A stretch of DNA of 64,000 bases. Source: Aphelidium insulamus (lineage: Eukaryota; Aphelidiomycota; Aphelidea; Aphelidiaceae). The notes beneath the pieces were generated by a model that was not told the DNA's origin, did not search any database, and was given only the letters and a program-made list of their open reading frames with translations. The position numbers and the translations under genes are program-made. The DNA is taken from positions 77,001 through 141,000 of the forward strand of contig JAZDSV010000030.1 of assembly GCA_036784855.1 (NCBI GenBank). Reading direction: 5' to 3'. The first letter of the stretch is position 1; each line of letters starts with the position of its first letter. Positions 44,149 to 53,521 of this stretch are shown here, in pieces.

Positions 44149-44494
44149 CAGTTGCTGTGTTTAAATTGTGGTCTTGGCGGCTCCGTGTGTGTGTGTGTGT
44201 GTGTGTGTGCGTGTGATATTTGCGTATAATAGTCGCGTCGCGTCGCGTTTCTATCTGTCAGTGATATAATACACGATATATATCTACTTGTACAATAAAA
44301 GTATTGAAATGGAAGGCAAAGTATTTGGGCGCTGATATGCAGAGCTCACCGTTGTCCACGTGCCACGCTGATTGAATCCCGAAGCCTGCCCCTGAAGCCT
44401 CAATCTGTTGCTGCATAGTGTGAAGTCCATTTGCTTCCCGTGTCTGTCACACGCAGACATGCATGAACAACTGTTGAAAAAAAAGATCTTATAT
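44149..44494 (-). other. Spacer with a (GT)n microsatellite and a small open frame
   Basis: (GT)n at about 44188-44212. On the - strand, about 44262-44421 reads MQQQIEASGAGFGIQSAW...FNTFIVQVDIYRVLYH, 52 codons to a stop. It could be a small exon after the acceptor-like tttcaacag at about 44471, but no donor is found. Not called as a gene. Confidence 0.3.
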
Positions 44495-45358
44495 TTAGGT
44501 ATCATCATCATCCATGCCGCCCTTGTCGTCCTCTGAGCCAAGTTGGTATGGCGGTGTGGGCGGTCTGTAGCTAGCAGTGCTGACTGTGTGCTGCTGTCTT
44601 ATATGATATAGCTCTTGTGACACAGCACTGCAACTACAGCTTCTTCTCCGTATTCTTTGCACATCTCCAATTGTATCTTGTCTCCTCATGGAAACATCCA
44701 GTGAGTTGCTATCGTAAACCGGTTCGCATTGTGATGCAGCATCAACTCTTTCACATGCATCTGGCTGTGGCATGCAGCCGTCAGCATCGGCATCATCCAT
44801 CCCGTCCATCAGTGCCAGCAGTCGCAATATCACACGCCTAGCATTGCGCGCCACCAGTCGGTCTTCCGCTGCCGCCAGTGATGTCGACCGTGTATTATAG
44901 TTGTATGCAGATGTCCATGTCGGTAACCAGGCAGGCCACCGCCACAGCCACCACCAGGACCTACTCATGATCGCAGAGCGACGCTGCGACCGACGCTGGT
45001 GTTGATACTGATTCTCCGCAGTGGGTCCCAGATGGGCCAGCGCACGGTCCAGCCGCGCCAGTGTCCCCGTCACCATGGCCGCCTCATCCAGCGCCGACAT
45101 CCATGGTTTGTCGCGGGTGAATGCGGCGATAATGCGCGCCAACTCGGCCGTGACGTGTTGTCCAGCTGCATTATCATCACTGTGGCATTGATGTGATGCG
45201 TGGAGACCAGTGGAGTGGATGAGATGCGCTGCAGTGCCGGTGCCAATATCTGATACGGTGGAACTGTGCTGGTGGCCGTGTCGGCGGCGTCTGCGAACCA
45301 GCAGCAGCCACCACACGGACGCTGCTGCCGTCACCGTGAGCGTTGCCGCCGCGTCCAT
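44495..45358 (-). CDS. Unknown membrane-anchored protein
   Basis: The start at 45358 (MDAAATLTVTAAASVWWLLLVRRRRRHG) gives a signal-anchor type hydrophobic helix followed by arginines. The middle (ELARIIAAFTRDKPWMSALDEAAMVTGTLARLDRALAHLG) is helical. RSWWWLWRWPAWLPTWTSAY is Trp-rich. The tail (RRQDTIGDV) is charged and ends acidic (GGMDDDDT). I do not recognise it. An earlier in-frame Met at 45460 is less likely as it precedes the helix by a charged run. A broken copy of the 3' part occurs on the other strand at 40930-41170. Confidence 0.5.
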   Translation of the reverse strand: MDAAATLTVTAAASVWWLLLVRRRRRHGHQHSSTVSDIGTGTAAHLIHSTGLHASHQCHSDDNAAGQHVTAELARIIAAFTRDKPWMSALDEAAMVTGTLARLDRALAHLGPTAENQYQHQRRSQRRSAIMSRSWWWLWRWPAWLPTWTSAYNYNTRSTSLAAAEDRLVARNARRVILRLLALMDGMDDADADGCMPQPDACERVDAASQCEPVYDSNSLDVSMRRQDTIGDVQRIRRRSCSCSAVSQELYHIRQQHTVSTASYRPPTPPYQLGSEDDKGGMDDDDT

Positions 45359-45704
45359 AATCTCTTGTTTATAATATTTTTTGACTGATTGACGGGGTGC
45401 GTGCTGTGCTTTAGTGTTCATAAAGTGTTTATACTTGCCAAGGACATCTACATACATCATTTACCTAAACACAAGTTATAGATATTTATTTCAAAACTGT
45501 ACGCTTCACTTCGAAACCTTTAATCCCATATAGATGACTCCCAGTGAATGTAGGTTTAACACGCTTCTGTAAGTATAAAGAACACGTAATTAACCCCTTG
45601 CAACTCTCCGGTGCGTTTGATTGGCTGCGCAATTCGTAAGGGGAGCATTTTTTGCACGGTTTTCATTTTCCCATTCGGCAACATTTTACAAACATTCACT
45701 TGGC
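45359..45704. other. Intergenic region between divergent genes
   Basis: AT-rich, containing promoters for the - strand gene and for ankyrin protein D. No repeat or further gene seen. Confidence 0.4.
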
Positions 45705-47666
45705 ATGGCACACCATTGCCCATCGTCGTTTGTCGCCATTTTGATATTTGTATTTTATGCTGCATGCATCAGCAGCACCATGGTCAACGCAGAAGCTGTT
45801 CCGATTGATTTCAACCTGAGCTGTGAGGGATTCGATGTCACACGGCTGAAGCGTTTCCACATGGTCAAGATTTTGTGCGGCGGACGTGAATTCTGCATTG
45901 GCCAGAATATTATTTTGGATTTTCCATATGGCCCCACGGTTCTGGGCCACAAAATTAATCACAATGACTTCAATGATGAGGGTGAATTGGTGATCAGTGA
46001 AGTGCCTGCCGAGGTCATGGAGCTGGCACTCAAATATTACAGTTCGCGATTGCTTCCCGATGGATACGAGAACGATTACATGCTACATTACTGGTTTGTG
46101 CAACTGGGACTGCTTCCGGCGCGATCAATTGTGACATCGTTACAATACGCGGCTCGAATGGGAATGGCTAATATCATTGCCGACATCGCGCACCGCAATC
46201 CGCGGCGCATAAATGTTTTTGATGCCACTGGAATGACGGCACTTCAAGTGGCTGCAAAGTGGAATCAACCGCGCAGTATTGAACAGCTCGTCCGGTATAA
46301 TGCGAATCCCTTTATTAAACAGACGGGAACATTGATGACGGCTCTCCATATTGCCAGTCTCATGGGCCACGTGAAATGCGTGCTCCATTTGTCTGCGGCA
46401 ATGAACGGCAATGTTGAGCCGCGCGATTTAATGGGGCGAACCGCTTTACATCTTGCCGTGGAGATGGGCAGGACAAAATTTGCCGAGACGTTGGTCGTAA
46501 TTGATCCTGCATCCGACAAGAAACAGTTGTCTGCTCGTTTGGTTGTGCGCAATAACAGAATCGCAGTTGCAAGACTTTTGCTTGATATTGGCGCCGAAGT
46601 AGACGCAGCAGACAGTCGTGGGGTCACACCTTTGATGAAAGCAGCAGAGAGCGGAAATCTGAAAGCAGCGCTGCTTTTGCTAAACAAAGGAGCCAGTGTC
46701 AACAAAGCAACCGCAAATGGATGGATTGCGGCGCATTATGCCGCGAATAATAATCGATTTGGAGTATTGTCTGTTCTAATTAAGCGCAACGCGGCCGTGG
46801 ATGCAGTAACTAATGCTAATGAAACACCGCTTTTTCGAGCCGCACTTATGGGACACTCGGAGGCTGTCAATGCATTGCTGAAAGCTGGTGCAGACGTTTC
46901 GATAAAATCGCAGACCGGAGCAACCGTGCTGCATGCAGCGGCGGAATCTGGTCACCTGAATATTTTTCAACAACTATTGGTGCAAGGCGCTGCGGGTAGC
47001 ATCAATGCAAAGAGGAATGGAAATATTACGCCTCTTTTTATTGCCGCCCAATACGGTCATCCCGACATTGTGGAGGCATTGCTTGCAGTAGGGGCAGACG
47101 TTTCAATTCAAAAAACTGATGATATGGCAACTGCTCTCCATGTGGCAGCCCATTTGGGACACTTTGATGTGGCTCAAAAACTGTTGAAACATTGCAAATC
47201 GAATGATGTCAATGCCCAAACTAGTGAACATGTTACACCGCTACATTTGGCTTCCCAAATTGGCCATACTGGAATTGTCAAGTCTTTGCTTCAAGCCGGA
47301 GCAGATGTCTCCATTAAAAAGAATGGTGGATGGACAGCGCTACATATAGCATCACTCAACGGTCATTTTGATACTGTGCAAACATTGTTGGAAAAGCGCT
47401 CCAGCGATCAACAGAACATATCGGATTACGATGACGACATTGAGTTAAAGCAAGAGCTTGGTGTCAATGTTGTTACCGATGATGGGAAAACACCGCTTTT
47501 CTTTGCAGCTTTGGCCGGGAACTTTGATGTTGTTCGATTGTTGCTTCAGGCAGGTGCGACGATCGAGGCAAGTGGCCCTCTGTCCCCGATAACTGCAGCG
47601 GAATCCAGTGGACACACTGCCATTGTGGAGGAGCTGAAGCGTCATCTAGCTCTATCGGCACTTTAG
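45705..47666 (+). CDS. Secreted-type BTB/T1-like + ankyrin-repeat protein D
   Basis: The largest intact family member. The start at 45705 (MAHHCPSSFVAILIFVFYAACISSTMVNA) gives a signal peptide. Family domain: FNLSCEGFDVTRLKRFHMVKILCGGREFCIG, LDFPYGPTVLG, ELVISEVPAEVMELALKYY, DGYENDYMLHYWFVQLGL. Thirteen or so ankyrin repeats follow (TALQVAAKWNQ, GRTALHLAVEMGR, GWIAAHYAANNNR, ETPLFRAALMGHSEA, GATVLHAAAESGH, ITPLFIAAQYGHPDI, GWTALHIASLNGH). An acidic insert (DYDDDIELKQELG) comes before the last repeat. Frame intact. Function unknown. The SEVPAEVMExAL signature is shared with protein E and with the fragment near 51150. Confidence 0.85.
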   Translation: MAHHCPSSFVAILIFVFYAACISSTMVNAEAVPIDFNLSCEGFDVTRLKRFHMVKILCGGREFCIGQNIILDFPYGPTVLGHKINHNDFNDEGELVISEVPAEVMELALKYYSSRLLPDGYENDYMLHYWFVQLGLLPARSIVTSLQYAARMGMANIIADIAHRNPRRINVFDATGMTALQVAAKWNQPRSIEQLVRYNANPFIKQTGTLMTALHIASLMGHVKCVLHLSAAMNGNVEPRDLMGRTALHLAVEMGRTKFAETLVVIDPASDKKQLSARLVVRNNRIAVARLLLDIGAEVDAADSRGVTPLMKAAESGNLKAALLLLNKGASVNKATANGWIAAHYAANNNRFGVLSVLIKRNAAVDAVTNANETPLFRAALMGHSEAVNALLKAGADVSIKSQTGATVLHAAAESGHLNIFQQLLVQGAAGSINAKRNGNITPLFIAAQYGHPDIVEALLAVGADVSIQKTDDMATALHVAAHLGHFDVAQKLLKHCKSNDVNAQTSEHVTPLHLASQIGHTGIVKSLLQAGADVSIKKNGGWTALHIASLNGHFDTVQTLLEKRSSDQQNISDYDDDIELKQELGVNVVTDDGKTPLFFAALAGNFDVVRLLLQAGATIEASGPLSPITAAESSGHTAIVEELKRHLALSAL

Positions 47667-47738
47667 TGGTTAATACAGACAATACAATATGATTACAGAT
47701 AATACAGATAATACAATTAATGATCTACCTGTCAGTTC
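47667..47738. repeat. Short (ATACAGATA)n stretch
   Basis: A few imperfect copies of the nonamer atacagata/atacaatat at about 47675-47720 in the 3' flank of protein D. Confidence 0.5.
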
Positions 47739-48121
47739 TTACAAACTTTCGGCATTATTGTTGAATGCAACAATCGCCCGTGTCAGTTCCACATCCACCA
47801 TGATATTGCGTGTCTGGCGGACGAAACTGGCCACGTAGCCGCTACAACCTTTGTCAGGTCAGGCTCCCAGCGTGCGGTCAAAGTGGACGGTTTGGTGTGA
47901 ATGATGCATGCCGCACACAAGTTTGCGCGAGCCATGTAGCACCGCTCATATTGCGCCAGTTAAAATGTTGTCCCGCCTCGCTGTACGCTGCTAGAGCGGA
48001 ATCGTAGCCGCAGAACTCGGCGGCACTGTCTGTGCCAGAGTTGCATTGAGAAGAACGTGTATACGTTTAGCAAGCTCTCGGGTGTGTCTGCCCGACCGCC
48101 ATCACCTTTGTTACCGCCCAT
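47739..48121 (-). CDS. Candidate small spliced gene of unknown function
   Basis: On the - strand: an ATG at 48121 gives MGGNKGDGGRADTPESLLN. A candidate intron of about 35 bases follows (donor gtatacac). Then comes SAAEFCGYDSALAAYSEAGQHFNWRNMSG. A second candidate intron (starting gtgctacat, ending gacaaag) joins GCSGYVASFVRQTRNIMVDVELTRAIVAFNNNAESL to a TAA at 47739. Codon content looks protein-like in the last two exons, but the first junction is out of phase by one base and I do not recognise the family. Confidence 0.3.
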
Positions 48122-48476
48122 GCTAAATATTCGGCAATGACAAAGTGATAAAGATTCGGCGCGTTACGGACGTCCGATCCCCGCACATGTCATCACAGGC
48201 GTCACCTTAAGCGTCATCATGACCTTCTTTTTCACGCTTGGCGCAATAATTTACCAACCATGCAACATGTAGTACTCATTAAATACTGGATACTCCGCAC
48301 CAGAGTGTTTAACCTCCGTTGAATGAGGACATATGACTACCTGGAAAGAAGCTCTGATTCAGTCACGTCGGATAGGCGCTGCATGAACAATCAGTACGGT
48401 AAAGGTTGTGGCGCAGTGTTCACACACTTTTTCGGCTCGACCAAGTTTTTCTCTCGCACGCAAGAGAAATTCGCTC
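48122..48476. other. Intergenic region upstream of ankyrin protein F
   Basis: Mixed sequence without a supported gene; presumably contains the promoter of the next gene. Confidence 0.4.
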
Positions 48477-50814
48477 ATGAAAGCGCCATCGATTCTTCTG
48501 TGCGCCGCGCTCTCCTTTCACGGCGCATTTGCTGGGCCTGGCGAGTGGCGCAGTTACTTGATTTCTATCTGTCTCACTGGTGCAGGCGCCGATGGCCACG
48601 GCAGACCAGCTAGAGTGGCTCCAAGCTACATTAACGCGCTTCCAGAGATTATCTGGCCGGACCTAATTGTGAATGGTATTTGCTGCTCATTGTATTAGTT
48701 CTGCGGTAATTTTTGCAGTTGCCGGCGAGGCCAGCGAGACCAACCCGGCCAACGAGGACAGCGAGGAAGACATCGATATGAAGATGGAGCGCATCGAACA
48801 GCGATGTATGACTAAATTTCTGCAAATGTTGCCCCGGCGTTACAAGTTTGTAACATCACGCACGGAATTGGACGATTTCTTTGACGAGTCAAAATTTTGG
48901 CAAGAAATCAAGCCGAAACGCAACGACCAGTCTGACTCTTTGGCTGAAAAGTGCATTGATGGTCAGGTCGATGCCGGTACTGCGGAGGAAGCAGATGTAA
49001 TCGGGATGGAAGCGCCTTGTGACGAGCGGCAACGTGGAAGCGAGCTGCATGCCATGGGCGACTCTCAGAAAGAAGAGGATCAAATCGGCTACCAAGTTCT
49101 TGCCGCCATCAAGAGCACTTTAATTATGCACGACTACTCGTCGGCGGATTACGGCATGGACTTTGGCGAGTTTGTGAACGGTAAAATTCAAGAAGTCATC
49201 AATCAGTACTATGGTGGTCAGCGGGGAAAAGATGAAATTCCGCCGGCGTCGCTGAATAGCATGCTCAGAGAGATGGACGGCGCCTTTATCGTCAACGACT
49301 TGTTCCCCGGCCAACGCGTCGAGGGTAATCAAAATCAATTCCGTGACGCTGTGGAGCTTCTGGTGTCTGGATATGTATGGGACCTGGCAACCAGATTTCA
49401 CGGAAACTTGCCATGGCTGCCTCGCCTCTTCCTTGTCATGGAACGCGTCATGGGTTCGGCCGTAAAGCACAATCGCTTTGCTGTTGGAGTTCGAATTTTC
49501 ACTGAGAGACTTCAAGGAACGATTTATTTTGGCTCTTGTTATCCTGTTAATCACATACGCACCGAAGTAGGTCGTATTCTAAAGATATTTCGAGACAATT
49601 TCAGCGCAAGTAAAATCTTTCAAACAATAATGATTCAGACGCAAGAACGATGTCGACATGCAATCACTGGTTTGAAAAAGGCTTGCGAATTTATTGACCC
49701 TCTCACTGCCCCTCTGTCGCAAGGCATCTCCGTATCTGAAATTATAGACGGCGCGTATAATACCCTGGACGCTATAAAAAACGCACCCGAGCACCAAATC
49801 GACAATATCCTTATGCTGATCCAAATGGGTCGTGCTCACAGTGGAGCCACAGTGGGCGACATAAAGCGCGCACTGGAGACACTCCAATACCATCAGCGGC
49901 ACGATCCCCAGGCGGTTGAAAAACAATTGGGATTTATTCGCACTCTTACGGAGCAACCCACACTGAGCGCTGAAAAGGTGCAGCAAATTATGGAGAAGAA
50001 CTTGGACGTGGACACTACGATATTCCTACTGCGAGCCGATGTTGACAAGCCGGGCTTGAACGGCCAAACTCCGCTGTGCATGGCAGCCAGTTACGCGGCG
50101 GTTGATGCAGTGGAATTGCTGCTTCAGTACGGCGCAGATCCCAATGCTTATTGCTGCGATGGCTATGAACAAACGAGAAAGACGCCGCTAATTATGATTT
50201 GTGGACGCAGATATCCCACCAACGAAGACCGCGGCCAAAAAGTTTTCGAAATGTTATTGCGCTCTGGTGCACAACCTGATCTTGCCGACGAGAATGGCTT
50301 CACCCCACTCATGTATGCCGTCGTAATGCGAAACCGATGGGCCGTGCAGCCGCTTCTTGACGGCGGTGCAGATGTTAATCGTGTAGGAATGCGAGGATTA
50401 TCTGCCATCGCACATGCTGCTCGTTTCAGAGACGAATTAATGGTCGCGGTTCTGCTCGCCTATATTCAACGCAAAGGCCTGCCATGTGTAGGCTGCGATA
50501 TTGCCCTGGCATACGCTGCTGCCGAGGGTCATTTGGAGAACATGCAAACGATCCTGGCTATAGATGGCGAACTAGTCAACTCGGACATTGGAGAAACTCA
50601 TTCAGATAGCGGAACTGCGCCCGAAAACATTCCGTGTGTTACTCCACTCTTCTTGGCGGCTGAAAAAGACCAGCTAGAGGCCATACAACTCTTGCTCGAA
50701 GCCGGTGCACGAGACGACATATGCGAGAAGCAGGAAGAGTCGGCCCTTGCAGTGGCGAAACGACTCGGCCACAGTGAGATTGTACGCGCACTTGAGCAGT
50801 CTGCCACTGCGTAA
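48477..50814 (+). CDS. Ankyrin-repeat protein F with signal peptide and unknown N-terminal domain
   Basis: The start at 48477 (MKAPSILLCAALSFHGAFA) is a classic signal peptide. A phase-1 intron 48676-48718 joins LPEIIWPDLIVN to VAGEASETNPANEDSEED. An N-terminal domain of about 400 residues (MTKFLQMLPRRYKFVTSRTELDDFF, GMDFGEFVNGKIQEVINQYYGG, RDAVELLVSGYVWDLATRF, IFTERLQGTIYFGSCYPV) is predicted helical and unlike the T1-like domain. The last third has ankyrin repeats (GQTPLCMAASYAAVDAVELLL, GFTPLMYAVVMRNRW, VTPLFLAAEKDQLEA). The frame is intact. It sits between two T1-type members, so the N-terminal module has been exchanged while signal peptide and ankyrin repeats are kept. Confidence 0.75.
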
Positions 50815-51080
50815 CAGGTCATAATACTGTACATATTACTCGGCTTTTTATAAATGACTAAACAGGTTTCCTGCACGTACCTCTGACAACAACGCCAACT
50901 ACATATATCACCGGAAATAACATCATACATAAACAGCTTACCTAAATTTTTAATCTAATAGCATAATAACAGCATCCCCGCTTCCTGATGCAACCTACTG
51001 TTATCGACCACTAGATTATATACTAATGGGGTGATCAGTAAAACACGCGACATAGGTAGAGTCCTCGCTAAATAGCGCTC
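50815..51080. other. 3' flank of ankyrin protein F
   Basis: AT-rich sequence with no gene seen before the remnant of a T1-ankyrin gene. Confidence 0.4.
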
Positions 51081-51320
51081 ACATGACCAGCCGCGGCGGC
51101 AAGCTGATATACCTGGAGCCATCAAACGGAAGAAATTGTCTTCAGTGACGTGCCCGACCTGGTGATGCAAGCCGCCATAGATGCGGTGATGCGGATATAG
51201 TCGCGGTGAACAGTGACAAAACGACGGCCTTAATGGAGACTTAAAGGCTGACAGTGGCAACACGGCAGCATTATATGTTTTGCTGCCGAACGAGGCGGCC
51301 ACAGTGGAGCTGGCAACAGG
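51081..51320 (+). pseudogene. Decayed T1-like/ankyrin gene fragment
   Basis: About 51132-51192 reads EIVFSDVPDLVMQAAIDAVM, matching the family signature SEVPAxVMExAL. Shortly after, ADSGNTAALY and, in a shifted frame, FAAERGGHSGAGN are recognisable ankyrin pieces. Frame shifts and stops separate them. It lies immediately upstream of family member E. Confidence 0.6.
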
Positions 51321-51458
51321 AACCGAAAAAAATTAGTATTCTTTACAGGTTAGTTAACGTGCGCTTCTCCCGCAATACTATTCCGTCGAAAATATGCGCT
51401 CGAAAAAAAAGCATTTTTCACCTTTTCGCGAATGACGCGCCAATGCACGCCACGCGCC

Positions 51459-53117
51459 ATGAGCGTGATATTATGCCTACTGTATGCATGCATAGCCACA
51501 CTTGTGAATGCCGAACTCAGCAACGCGTACCCTACTTTCAGCTGTGAAAAGTACCCAACTGTTGTTGAACTTGGTCGCTACGATATGGTCAAGGTAGTGT
51601 GCGAGGGACGCGAATTCTGCATCGGGAGCAAGATTCTCTCCAAGTTCCCGCATGGCGACACGCTTCTGGGAAATATGCTTGATCACGGCGACATGACTAA
51701 TGCCCGTGAACTGGTGGTGAGTGAAGTCCCCGCCGCGGTCATGGAGGTGGCACTCGCGTATTACTATACGCTGAAGATTCCCGATGGTTATGACGAAGAT
51801 TACGGGTTGCAGTGGCGCTTCCAGCAGCTTGGACTGCTGCCGCCACAATCAGAGATTATGTCTCCGCATTACGCTGCACGCAAGGGACTGGTCGAGGCGT
51901 TGGCAAACTTGTTGCACCAGAAACCGCAGAGCGTGAATGAACCGGACAGTTTGGGAATGACACCGCTTCTGATTGCCGCGCGGTGGAATCAGCCTGCCGT
52001 CATCGAACAGCTGCTCGTATACAACGTAAACTTGACAATGGCGGAACCTGGAACGGGCAAGACGACGCTGCATATCGCCAGCGAACGCGGTTACGTGGAG
52101 TGTGTGCGCATACTGGCTGATGCAATGAACGGCAAGCTGGATACCCGTGATTTGACTGGTCAAACCGCTCTGCATTTGGCAGTCCAGCTGGATCAGCCGA
52201 CTTTGAGTCAGGAGTTGCATGCTTTGGAGACTGCTGGTGATGCCGTCGATGGCGTGACGGGCCACGGCCTTGATGAAGGCTGCTCAAACTGGCAATGCAC
52301 CTGCATTAAATGTTTTGCTCACCGAAGGCGCAAATATAAAACTGGTACAAGTACGAGGAAATGGATGGACCGCATTGCATTTTGCGGCATGGTATAATCG
52401 CTTGCAATGTGTCGAGTCTCTAATCAGGCATGGTGCATCGCTAAATGCTGCATCGAATGATGGTGCTACCCCGCTTTACATGGCCGCTCAGCAGGGATAT
52501 GCACCAGTCGTTGAGGCACTGTTAATCGCTGGGGCTGATATGACACTAAAGTTTGGTGCTGGCGCGACAGCGTTGCACATTGCGGCATGCAACAACCATC
52601 TGCAATGTGTAGAGCTTTTCATCAAGCACAACAAACCGCTAAATGCTCTAACAAATAATCACGCCACCCCGCTTTATGTCGCTGCACGCGAGGGACATAC
52701 AGCTGTGATGGAAGCATTACTTAATGCTGGCGCTGATGCTACACAAAAAACAAATGACGGTTGGACTTTGTTGCATACAGCTGCACGAAACGGTCGTGAC
52801 AATGCGGTTCAAACGTTACTGGAGAGATGCACAGCAGGAGCAGCAGGAGCAACGCGATATCGCAACCAAATTCTCGATGTGAATGCCAAAAAAATGACGG
52901 ATGGACACCGCTAGATCTGGCGGCCTATTATGGTCACTTGGCGGTTGTGACGACATTGCTAAATGCCGGTGCAGTGGTAACAAAACGGTCCATAGATAAT
53001 GCAAGGGAGGCGCGTCACTCTGGTGTTGTGGCCGAACTTCAACGCCATAAAGCCAATGTTGCGCGTTTACTTACCTTGAGGTCTAGACTGCCATTTGGAC
53101 GCTCAATTGTCGGCTGA
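51459..53117 (+). CDS. Secreted-type BTB/T1-like + ankyrin-repeat protein E (two frame shifts)
   Basis: The start at 51459 (MSVILCLLYACIATLVNA) gives a signal peptide; an earlier Met at 51432 would put it behind a charged stretch. Family domain: FSCEKYPTVVELGRYDMVKVVCEGREFCIG, FPHGDTLLGNML, ELVVSEVPAAVMEVALAYYYT, DGYDEDYGLQWRFQQLGLL. Ankyrin repeats run to the end. A shift at about 52255 is needed to pass from GVTG to TALMKAAQTGN. Another is needed in a run of seven A at about 52889 to pass from NAK to NDGWTPLDLAAYYG. The second lies in a homopolymer and looks like a base-calling error. It ends RSRLPFGRSIVG, followed by aataaa at about 53142. Confidence 0.75.
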
Positions 53118-53153
53118 TATAAGTCATCATTTGGCAGCAGATAAATAAAGGTA
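53118..53153. other. Spacer between protein E and the candidate small gene
   Basis: Contains the probable polyadenylation signal of protein E; nothing else seen. Confidence 0.4.
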
Positions 53154-53460
53154 TCACGATACATAAGTATATAAATTTTCCACATTCTGTGTTGTGTAGG
53201 AGCCGAGGCTTGCCAACTCTATAGACGCAACTGATGGTGCTCTATCAAAGCCTGGCATCGTATAGTATACCGTGCTGTTCACAAGCCGGTATATGCGCCG
53301 CTCCTTATCGTAGCCTATCGGATCTTTAGATATTGTTCACCTGTTTCTACTGCAGGTAGGTGGTGCAAAAATTTATGCCGAGCACGACGACGAGAAAGGG
53401 ACACAGCATGTAAGAGGCCCGCTTTTTGGCACATATTTAATCATGCATCTTTGTGCTAGA
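53154..53460 (-). CDS. Candidate small - strand gene fragment
   Basis: On the - strand 53326-53154 reads KDPIGYDKERRIYRLVNSTVYYTMPGF... to a TGA, 57 codons with good composition, preceded by an acceptor-like tctaaag. Upstream, about 53460-53385, reads KKRASYMLCPFLVVVLGINFCTTY, a possible membrane or signal segment. The two could be exons of one small membrane protein, but no phase-consistent junction was found and the family is not recognised. Confidence 0.3.
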
Positions 53461-53521
53461 CAAGTTCCTACACCATACTCGTTACCTTGTGCAAAATCAA
53501 TACGCGCAATGCTATCTATAG

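Noticed and set aside
43687-44229. A + strand gene of 180 residues opposite the 150-residue hypothetical gene
   Set aside because: Composition is Cys/His/Arg-biased, it runs into the (GT)n repeat, and it has no recognisable motif; the - strand reading is slightly better.
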